DNA of 64,000 nt from Chryseobacterium defluvii (lineage in GTDB: Bacteria > Bacteroidota > Bacteroidia > Flavobacteriales > Weeksellaceae). The stretch is taken from positions 63,145 through 127,144 of the forward strand of contig NZ_JACHLE010000005.1 in assembly GCF_014204415.1 (NCBI RefSeq), written 5' to 3'. The first letter of the stretch is position 1. Every line of letters begins with the position of its first letter. Below, in pieces: positions 41,958-48,925 of the stretch. Made by a program: the position numbers and the translations under genes. The notes below the pieces were generated by a model. That model did no database searches. It saw only the letters and a program-made list of their open reading frames with translations, and was not told where the DNA came from.

Positions 41958-42162
41958 CTTGTTTCGAAATATTTTTTTTTCACTTGTCTTTTGTGACTAC
42001 AAATGTATATATCCATATTATAATATAATAAACTTAAGCATACTTAAATGAACTTTTCTTTAAGGATATATTAAGTAACTTTAGGAATATCCGTTTATGC
42101 TTTTTCTATTGCTAAGATTTTCGTAATTTGCATACCTATAAAATAAAAGTAAAAAAGAAAAT

Positions 42163-43293
42163 ATGTCAACACTTACATTTGCCGAAAAAATTGCTCAAGC
42201 AGAGAATTTTTTACCGATTAACGGTACAGATTACATTGAGTTTTATGTAGGAAATGCTAAACAGGCTGCCCATTTTTACAAAACCGCATTCGGTTTTCAG
42301 TCTGTGGCGTATGCCGGTCCTGAAACTGGAGTAAGAGACCGTGCATCTTATGTTCTTCAACAGGGAAAAATAAGACTGATCCTAACAACAGGGCTTAAGT
42401 CTGACTCTCCTATCAACGAGCACGTAAAAAAACACGGTGATGGAGTAAAAATTCTGGCACTATGGGTAGATGATGCATATAAAGCTTTTGAGGAAACTAC
42501 AAAAAGAGGCGGAAAACCTTATTTAGAGCCGGTAACCCTTACTGATGAGCATGGTGAAGTAAAAATGTCCGGAATTTATACCTACGGAGAAACCGTTCAC
42601 ATGTTTGTGGAAAGAAAAAACTATACAGGGCCTTTCATGCCCGGTTACGAAAAGTGGGAAAGCAATTACAATCCCGAAGAAACAGGGCTTTTGTATGTAG
42701 ACCACTGTGTAGGGAATGTAGACTGGAACAGAATGATCCCTACGGTAGAATGGTATGAAAAGGTAATGGGGTTTGTAAATATTCTTTCTTTTGATGATAA
42801 ACAGATCAACACAGAATATTCTGCTTTGATGTCTAAAGTAATGTCCAACGGGAACGGGTATGCCAAATTCCCTATCAACGAACCTGCAGAAGGCAAGAAA
42901 AAATCCCAGGTGGAAGAATACCTTGATTTCTACGAAGGAGAAGGCGTACAGCACATTGCTGTAGCTACAAAAGACATCATCCATACAGTAACCGAACTTA
43001 AAAAGCGAGGTGTAGAATTCCTTTCCGCTCCGCCGGAAGCTTATTATGAAATGGTTCCTGAAAGAGTAGGACATATAGATGAGGATATTAAAAAGCTTCA
43101 AAACTTAGGCATACTAATTGATCATGATGAAGAAGGATATCTGTTACAGATCTTTACCAAGCCTGTGGAAGACCGCCCTACCCTTTTCTTTGAGATCATT
43201 GAAAGGCATGGTGCGCAAAGCTTTGGTGCCGGCAACTTTAAGGCATTGTTTGAAGCACTGGAAAGAGAACAGGAAAGAAGAGGTAATCTTTAA
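42163..43293 (+). CDS. hppD: 4-hydroxyphenylpyruvate dioxygenase
   Basis: A 376-residue two-barrel Fe(II) dioxygenase that makes homogentisate from 4-hydroxyphenylpyruvate. All three iron ligands are visible: His181 in VDHCVGNV, His264 in EGVQHIAVAT and Glu344 in PTLFFEIIERHG. The C-terminal gating helix (NFKALFEALEREQERRG) is present. Length is normal. It sits between hmgA and fahA and follows a terminator, so it has its own promoter; GTAATTTG-like sequence lies near 42124. Confidence 0.96.
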   Translation: MSTLTFAEKIAQAENFLPINGTDYIEFYVGNAKQAAHFYKTAFGFQSVAYAGPETGVRDRASYVLQQGKIRLILTTGLKSDSPINEHVKKHGDGVKILALWVDDAYKAFEETTKRGGKPYLEPVTLTDEHGEVKMSGIYTYGETVHMFVERKNYTGPFMPGYEKWESNYNPEETGLLYVDHCVGNVDWNRMIPTVEWYEKVMGFVNILSFDDKQINTEYSALMSKVMSNGNGYAKFPINEPAEGKKKSQVEEYLDFYEGEGVQHIAVATKDIIHTVTELKKRGVEFLSAPPEAYYEMVPERVGHIDEDIKKLQNLGILIDHDEEGYLLQIFTKPVEDRPTLFFEIIERHGAQSFGAGNFKALFEALEREQERRGNL

Positions 43294-43366
43294 TTTTAAA
43301 ATATAATTATTAAGTTTTGTCAGGATGCCGTATCTTGACAAAACTTTTTTATAAAACACACAACAT

Positions 43367-43828
43367 ATGAGAAAAATTTTCATTAGCATTTTATTTTTTG
43401 GAGCGTTGGCTCTGAAAGCACAATACGGGACGATCAATGAGATCCTTAATAGGCTTGAAGAAAGAAAAGGGATCAATCAGCATCTGGAAAATGTAAATAT
43501 TGACGACAAAAAGTTTGTTTTCATTAAAGATGCAGCAGATCATACGGAAAGAGATTTTATCGTTATCAAAAAAAACAAGGTTACTTATGTAGAGGTTTTT
43601 GACGATAAAGCGACAGGGGAAAGCAGTTCAAATGTCTTTTCAGGTGATATTGTCAGAAGTAAAAAGAATATTATTTCTTTGAGAGCAGATATGCTTGAAA
43701 ATAAAAAAGTACCTGTTCCCGTGACTAAAACCCTATTGCTGACCAAACAAAAAGATATTTTATATCTCATTGACGTCAATACCAAAGACCGATGGATCGA
43801 TGAAGAATCCTATTCCAGGAAAAAATAA
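43367..43828 (+). CDS. exported hypothetical protein
   Basis: A 153-residue secreted protein with a clear signal peptide (MRKIFISILFFGALALKAQ). The mature part is basic and acidic in blocks, with LNRLEERKGINQHLENVNID and ending in RWIDEESYSRKK. I recognise no family and see no catalytic motif. It lies between hppD and fahA on the same strand and may be co-transcribed with them. Confidence 0.6.
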   Translation: MRKIFISILFFGALALKAQYGTINEILNRLEERKGINQHLENVNIDDKKFVFIKDAADHTERDFIVIKKNKVTYVEVFDDKATGESSSNVFSGDIVRSKKNIISLRADMLENKKVPVPVTKTLLLTKQKDILYLIDVNTKDRWIDEESYSRKK

Positions 43829-43905
43829 AAATACAGATCTCTCCTCAGGCTATTAACCATAAAATATAACGGATTTATCGCTAATCCAAAATTAATTCAA
43901 ACCAT

Positions 43906-45153
43906 ATGAAATCATTTGTAGACTATTCCTCAGATTCGGATTTTTCTATACATAATATTCCTTTCGGAGTAACCGTTTTTAATAAAGAATATATCGGGTG
44001 TTGTACAAGGATCGGAGATCAGGTCATTGATCTTGCCACCTTATACGACCTTGGCTATTTTGAAGATATTGAAGGGCTGGATGAAAATGTTTTTGAAGCC
44101 TATACCTTAAACGAATTTATTGAGCTTGGGAAACCTGTTACCAATACAGTCCGTACCAGAATTCAGGAACTTCTCCAGGAAGGTTCTACCCTGTCAAAGG
44201 ATCAGAAAACCATTGAAGAAGCTTTCTACGACCTGGATAAAGTGAAAATGATGATGCCTGTGCACATCCCGAATTATACGGATTTCTACAGCAGCATCGA
44301 GCACGCTACCAATGTAGGAAAAATGTTCCGTGATCCTGCCAATGCATTATTACCGAACTGGAAGCATCTGCCGGTAGGATATCATGGCAGGGCTTCATCC
44401 ATTGTAGTTTCAGGCACAGAGATCAACCGTCCGAAAGGCCAGATGAAACCCGCTGATGTGGAAAACCCGATCTTCGGACCTTGCAAACAGTTGGATTTTG
44501 AGCTGGAAATGGCCTTCATTATCAACAAAAATACGGAGATGGGTGAAAGTATCTCTACCAAAGAAGCTGAAGATGCCATTTTCGGAATGGTGGTTTTCAA
44601 TGACTGGTCTGCAAGGGATATTCAGGCTTGGGAATATGTTCCGTTGGGGCCATTTTTAGCAAAAAATTTCGGTTCGTCCGTTTCTCCCTGGGTAGTTACC
44701 TTAGAAGCATTGGAACCATTCAGAACTTCTTCCCCGGTACAGGAGCCTGAAGTTTTGGATTATCTGAAATTTGAAGGAGATAAAAATTACGATATCAATC
44801 TTGAAGTTTATATTCAGCCTGAAAATGGCGAGGAAAACCTAATCTGCGAAAGTAATTATAAACACATGTACTGGAATATGACCCAACAGCTAGCCCATCA
44901 CACTGTAAATGGCTGTAATGTGGAAGTTGGAGACCTGTATGCAAGCGGTACCATCTCAGGCAGTGATCCAAAATCTTTCGGGTCTATGCTTGAATTAACC
45001 TGGAGAGGCCAAAATCCTCTGCAGTTAAGCAACGGACAGGAAAGAAAATTCATTGAGGACAATGATACCGTTATAATGAAGGCATGGGCTGAAAAAGATG
45101 GCGTGAGGGTTGGTTTCGGTGAGGTTTCCGGTAAAATCATTCCCACAAAATAA
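43906..45153 (+). CDS. fahA: fumarylacetoacetase
   Basis: A 415-residue enzyme of the FAH superfamily that splits fumarylacetoacetate into fumarate and acetoacetate. Signatures: MPVHIPNYTDFYSSIEHATN then GKMFRD, LPVGYHGRASSIVVSG, FELEMAF-type metal-binding segment (QLDFELEMAFIINKN), VVFNDWSARDIQAWEYVPLGPFLAKNF. Length matches full-length FAH. It is the last clear step of the tyrosine pathway in this cluster. Confidence 0.95.
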   Translation: MKSFVDYSSDSDFSIHNIPFGVTVFNKEYIGCCTRIGDQVIDLATLYDLGYFEDIEGLDENVFEAYTLNEFIELGKPVTNTVRTRIQELLQEGSTLSKDQKTIEEAFYDLDKVKMMMPVHIPNYTDFYSSIEHATNVGKMFRDPANALLPNWKHLPVGYHGRASSIVVSGTEINRPKGQMKPADVENPIFGPCKQLDFELEMAFIINKNTEMGESISTKEAEDAIFGMVVFNDWSARDIQAWEYVPLGPFLAKNFGSSVSPWVVTLEALEPFRTSSPVQEPEVLDYLKFEGDKNYDINLEVYIQPENGEENLICESNYKHMYWNMTQQLAHHTVNGCNVEVGDLYASGTISGSDPKSFGSMLELTWRGQNPLQLSNGQERKFIEDNDTVIMKAWAEKDGVRVGFGEVSGKIIPTK

Positions 45154-45155
45154 TC

Positions 45156-45168
45156 TTAACCACAAAAG
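45156..45168. repeat. left flank of the GxxExxY cassette
   Basis: TTAACCACAAAAG just before the GxxExxY gene; its inverted near-copy CTTTGTGGTTAA is at 45626-45637 behind the gene. Confidence 0.55.
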
Positions 45169-45174
45169 AATGCT

Positions 45175-45582
45175 ATGATTACACAATCTTATCTGACCGA
45201 CCTGACTTATAAGATCAATGGAGCCTGTATAGAAGTCCACAAAATCTTAGGTCCGGGATTATTGGAAAGTGTATACCACAAATGTTTGGAAGAAGAATTC
45301 AGGTTAAGAAATATTAATTATAAATCCGAATTAAAAATTCCGGTCGTGTACAAAGGAAAAGAAATTCAGTGTGATTTCTTTTGTGATTTTTTAGTTGAAG
45401 ATTTAATCGTCATCGAACTGAAATCAGTGTCTGAGATCAATAATATCCATCGCGCTCAAGTTATAAACTATATAAATTTAATGAGAAAGCCCAAAGGAAT
45501 TTTAGTAAACTTTAATGTAAAAAATTTATACCATGAAGGACAGGAAACTTTTGTAAATCAATATTACGATATGCTTTTTTGA
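45175..45582 (+). CDS. GxxExxY protein (PD-(D/E)XK-like fold)
   Basis: A 135-residue protein with the defining GPGLLESVYHKCLEEEF (G-x-x-E-x-x-Y) after INGACIEVHKIL. The nuclease-like core is VVYKGKEIQCDFFCDFLVEDLIVIELKSV, where the D...ELK pattern matches a PD-(D/E)XK fold. The family is common in Bacteroidota and its role is unknown; a DNA-related function is inferred from the fold. It interrupts the fahA/flavin reductase region and is bracketed by inverted copies of a TTAACCACAAA word. Confidence 0.88.
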   Translation: MITQSYLTDLTYKINGACIEVHKILGPGLLESVYHKCLEEEFRLRNINYKSELKIPVVYKGKEIQCDFFCDFLVEDLIVIELKSVSEINNIHRAQVINYINLMRKPKGILVNFNVKNLYHEGQETFVNQYYDMLF

Positions 45583-45611
45583 ACTTAAAAGGATTAAAGA
45601 CGATACTTTAA

Positions 45612-45637
45612 GTTAACTTTTGTGACTTTGTGGTTAA
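45612..45637. repeat. right flank of the GxxExxY cassette
   Basis: The segment from GTTAAC to GTTAA contains TTTTGTGACTTTGTGG and ends with the inverted copy of the left flank. Confidence 0.55.
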
Positions 45638-45646
45638 TAAAAAATA

Positions 45647-46468
45647 ATGAAAACAGTTATCCCATCCGAAATATCTCCCGTACAATTACAAACCATCATG
45701 CAAACAGCAGTCGCGCCACGTCCGATTGCTTTAGCTTCAACGGTTGATAAAAACGGAAATAGTAATCTATCTCCATTCAGTTTCTTTAATATGTTTAGCA
45801 CGGTTCCGCCGGTTTTGATCTTTTCACCTTCGAGAAGAGTCCGGGATAATACAACAAAGCATACTCTTGAAAACGTACTGGAAGTCCCTGAAGTAGTAAT
45901 AGGAACCGTTAATTTCCCAATTGTACAGCAAATCTCACTGGCATCCACAGAATATGAAGATGGAGTAAATGAATTTATTAAATCCGGCCTAACCATGAAA
46001 GATGCTGATCTGGTACAACCGAAGCTGATCGAAGAATGCCCGGTCAATTTTGAATGCAGGGTTTTGGAAGTAAAACCTTTAGGAGATCAGGGAGGTGCAG
46101 GAAACCTTGTTATCTGCGAAGTTCAGAAAATCCATATCAGGGAAGAATATCTGAATGAAGAAGGAACTTTGGATCAGAAAAAACTGGATATGGTGGCCCG
46201 TTTAGGCGGAAACTGGTATTCCAGAAACAATGCCGGTAATCTTTTCGAAGTTCCGAAACCTTTGGTCACGAAGGGAATTGGCTTTGACCTTCTTCCTGAT
46301 GCCATCAAATACAGCAAAGTATTTACGGGCAACGATCTGGGCATGCTGGCTAATGTAGAGATATTGCCTGCAGATAACTTCCATGATGATGAGAGTGTTC
46401 ATTATAATGCACAGAAACTGTTGCTGGAAAGCAGGGTTGAGGAAGCCTGGAAACTTTTAAGCAAATAA
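45647..46468 (+). CDS. flavin reductase-like FMN-binding protein
   Basis: A 273-residue protein with a flavin-reductase-like (split-barrel) domain: VAPRPIALASTVDKNGNSNLSPFSFFNMFSTVPP at the FMN site and TKHTLENVLEVPEVVIGTVNF. The C-terminal extension is long. It may supply reduced flavin to a partner oxygenase. It is often found next to tyrosine-catabolism genes in flavobacteria, as here, but its exact substrate is unknown. It is on the same strand as fahA, with the GxxExxY cassette between them. Confidence 0.85.
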   Translation: MKTVIPSEISPVQLQTIMQTAVAPRPIALASTVDKNGNSNLSPFSFFNMFSTVPPVLIFSPSRRVRDNTTKHTLENVLEVPEVVIGTVNFPIVQQISLASTEYEDGVNEFIKSGLTMKDADLVQPKLIEECPVNFECRVLEVKPLGDQGGAGNLVICEVQKIHIREEYLNEEGTLDQKKLDMVARLGGNWYSRNNAGNLFEVPKPLVTKGIGFDLLPDAIKYSKVFTGNDLGMLANVEILPADNFHDDESVHYNAQKLLLESRVEEAWKLLSK

Positions 46469-46608
46469 TTCTTTGAATTATTAAAGTTTTATTATTTGTA
46501 TTTTGAAAAAGTTATTTACCATTAAGAAATTAAGTTTATTCAATTCAAAAAGCTTCTTAAAAATCTTAACTTCTTAATGTTGAAAAAGACTGGGGATGTA
46601 TTCCAGAT

Positions 46609-46636
46609 AAAAAGAGTGAAAATTTCACTCTTTTTT
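46609..46636. terminator. bidirectional terminator
   Basis: AAAAAGAGTGAAA (46609-46621) and TTTCACTCTTTTT (46623-46635) form a perfect palindrome between two convergent genes; it also touches the alpha/beta hydrolase stop. Confidence 0.8.
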
Positions 46637-47483
46637 ATTCATTGACTATTTTCTGATTGATAAATTCAATACATTTTTCTGTTGCTTTTTTCAGGTCATT
46701 CGGCAATTCAGTTGCTTCCCAAGGCTCTTTTGCCCCGAAAGTATGGTCGGCATTTTCAATCAGGAATAATTCGGAATTGGGATTTAATATATGAAGATGA
46801 TCAGCACTTTTCACATTTACACTTTCATCTTTAGTCCCATGAACAATCAGAAAATGAACCTTTGCCATTTCTGCTGCCCTCTCTACATCAAAAAGCACAT
46901 TATTTTTTTCAAAATCTTCGTAAAACTGGTAATAATGGGGCATTTCCTGCTTTGTCCTTCCATTCAACACATAATAAACTCCCCTTTTCTTCCACTTTTC
47001 AAGATCATCACCTTTCGGGAATCGTTCCAAACTGTCTACACTGGCAAGGGTAATCAATCCATTGATCCTTTCATCTCCGAAAGTTTTGACAATGGAAATC
47101 CCACCTCCCCTGCTGTGGCCGATAAGCACCACTTTCTGATCATCCACTTTAGAGTCCTTTATAAAGTAATCAATCACCGCTCCGAGGTCGGATAATTCTT
47201 TAGAGTAATTATTATTGCCAAAGGCCTCCAAGTCAGCAAAGTTATGAGGATCATCGATAGTAGTCCCATTATGGGAAAAGTTAAATTTAACAAAGAAAAA
47301 ACCGGACTTTGCAAACTTCTCAGCCATCAGGTTCCAGGCACCCCAGTCTTTGTAGCCTTTATAGCCATGAACGAAAATTAGTAAGGGTAGCTTTTCACCA
47401 GATTCAGGATAAAATGCATCGGCTAAAAATTTTTTGGTTTCCGGATTTGAAATAGTAATATTTTGTTGTTTAATGAGTTTCAT
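46635..47483 (-). CDS. alpha/beta hydrolase
   Basis: A 282-residue hydrolase of the dienelactone hydrolase-like group. The oxyanion-hole region is FVHGYKGYKDWGAWNLMAEKF and the nucleophile elbow is VVLIGHSRGGGIS (Ser). The catalytic Asp and His are plausibly in HGTKDESVN and ENADHTFG. No signal peptide, so cytosolic. It stands alone with no informative neighbours; substrate unknown. Confidence 0.88.
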   Translation of the reverse strand: MKLIKQQNITISNPETKKFLADAFYPESGEKLPLLIFVHGYKGYKDWGAWNLMAEKFAKSGFFFVKFNFSHNGTTIDDPHNFADLEAFGNNNYSKELSDLGAVIDYFIKDSKVDDQKVVLIGHSRGGGISIVKTFGDERINGLITLASVDSLERFPKGDDLEKWKKRGVYYVLNGRTKQEMPHYYQFYEDFEKNNVLFDVERAAEMAKVHFLIVHGTKDESVNVKSADHLHILNPNSELFLIENADHTFGAKEPWEATELPNDLKKATEKCIEFINQKIVNE

Positions 47484-47676
47484 TTTATATTTTACTTTAA
47501 TAATTAATTGCTGAATTATATTTTTCTCGCAGATTTGGTAGATGTTTACGTTTTACTTATTCGTTACATCTAAGAGAGGATAAAACTATAGTACATATTC
47601 TATCATTTTTTACAGCAGGCTAACCAGTTTTCCACTTAAAAATATTAAAATTAAGAGTATTCACAAAGTAAAATCT

Positions 47677-47684
47677 TATTTTTG
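47677..47684 (+). promoter_or_regulatory. -7 promoter box of a probably leaderless HipA-like gene
   Basis: TATTTTTG ends 4 bases before ATG 47689. The following TTTTGCGGTATG is shared with the uvrD start region at 54105. Confidence 0.6.
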
Positions 47685-47688
47685 CGGT

Positions 47689-48462
47689 ATGTTGGATCTA
47701 AGAACGGTAACCGTCATGCGTTATATTCTGCCTTTGAGGGAAGGCGGCTCTCTTCCTGCTCTGGCAGAAGCTGATGATGATTTTAAGTATGTACTGAAAT
47801 TTCGTGGTGCCGGTCATGGGGTCAAGATGCTGATCTCGGAACTTTTAGGGGGAAAAATTACGGAAGTTTTAGGATTAAAAATCCCTGAATTGGTTTTTGT
47901 TAATCTGGATGTAGACTTCGGAAGGACCGAGGCAGATGAGGAGATTCAGGATCTTCTGAAGTTTTCCGAAGGGCTGAATTTAGGGCTTCATTATCTTTCC
48001 GGCTCCATTGCTTATGATCCAAGTGTGAAAACAGATCCGCTTCTGGCTTCAAAAATTGTCTGGCTGGATGCATTTATCACAAATATAGATCGTACTTTTA
48101 AAAACACCAACCTTCTGATGTGGCACAAGGAGCTCTGGATCATAGATAACGGCGCGTCATTTTATTTCCATCATTCATGGCAGAATTTTGATGCTGCCGC
48201 GAAAACACCTTTCAGGTATGTAAAAGACCACGTTCTGCTCTCAAAAGCAACCATGATTGATGAAGCGGATAGCTGGGCTCATGAAGTATTGAATGATACT
48301 GTTTTTAGGGAAATAGTCAACCTGATCCCGGAAGACTGGCTGCACTGGAACGATGCAGATGAAACACCTGACCAGATAAGGGAAGTGTATTTTCAATTTA
48401 TGAAAACACGATTAGAAAATTCTCAAATTTTTGTAAACGAAGCAAAAAATGCAAGGGGATAA
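47689..48462 (+). CDS. HipA-family kinase
   Basis: A 257-residue kinase-fold protein, about half the length of classical HipA. The ATP lysine is probably Lys37 in YVLKFRGAGHG. The catalytic loop is WLDAFITNIDRTFKNTNLL with Asp134 and Asn139 at the spacing of HipA Asp309/Asn314, and the metal-binding Asp153 is in WIIDNGASF. All catalytic residues are present, so it should be active. It belongs to the short HipA-like group usually encoded with a DUF3037 protein; the frames overlap by 14 bases here. The phosphorylation target is unknown. It starts at a probably leaderless promoter. Confidence 0.85.
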   Translation: MLDLRTVTVMRYILPLREGGSLPALAEADDDFKYVLKFRGAGHGVKMLISELLGGKITEVLGLKIPELVFVNLDVDFGRTEADEEIQDLLKFSEGLNLGLHYLSGSIAYDPSVKTDPLLASKIVWLDAFITNIDRTFKNTNLLMWHKELWIIDNGASFYFHHSWQNFDAAAKTPFRYVKDHVLLSKATMIDEADSWAHEVLNDTVFREIVNLIPEDWLHWNDADETPDQIREVYFQFMKTRLENSQIFVNEAKNARG

Positions 48463-48832
48463 AATATACGAGTACGCTGTCATACGACTGGTTCCAAAGG
48501 TTGAAAGAGAAGAATTTTTCAACGTGGGACTTGCTATGTTCTCAAAAAAGGAGAAATATATCCGTGTAGAATTCTATCTGTGTCCTGATAAATTCACACT
48601 GATGCACAGTAAGCTGGATTATGATGATGTCATTCAGAATCTGGAAAGCTTCCAAAAAATTGCTCATGGTGATAAAGACGGCGGGCCAATTGCTCATCTG
48701 GATATTCCGGAACGTTTCCGCTGGCTGACCGCAGTAAGAAGCTCGGTAGTGCAAACTTCAAGGCCTCATCCCGGAAAAACAAAGGATCTGGATACGACCT
48801 TTGACAGACTTTTTGAGGAGCTGGTGAAATAA
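48449..48832 (+). CDS. DUF3037 protein paired with the HipA-like kinase
   Basis: A 127-residue soluble protein. The family start YEYAVIRLVPKVEREEFFNVG and the tail SRPHPGKTKDLDTTFDRLFEELV are visible. Function unknown. It overlaps the kinase gene by 14 bases in another frame, so the two are translationally coupled and probably work as one module. It might regulate or be a substrate of the kinase. Confidence 0.85.
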   Translation: MQGDKIYEYAVIRLVPKVEREEFFNVGLAMFSKKEKYIRVEFYLCPDKFTLMHSKLDYDDVIQNLESFQKIAHGDKDGGPIAHLDIPERFRWLTAVRSSVVQTSRPHPGKTKDLDTTFDRLFEELVK

Positions 48833-48925
48833 TTATTTTCTCCGGATTGATATTTAACCAGAATTAAATATTCAAAACAAAAAACGGAGCCAACAATCTG
48901 AATCCGTTCCTGAAATATAAATAAA

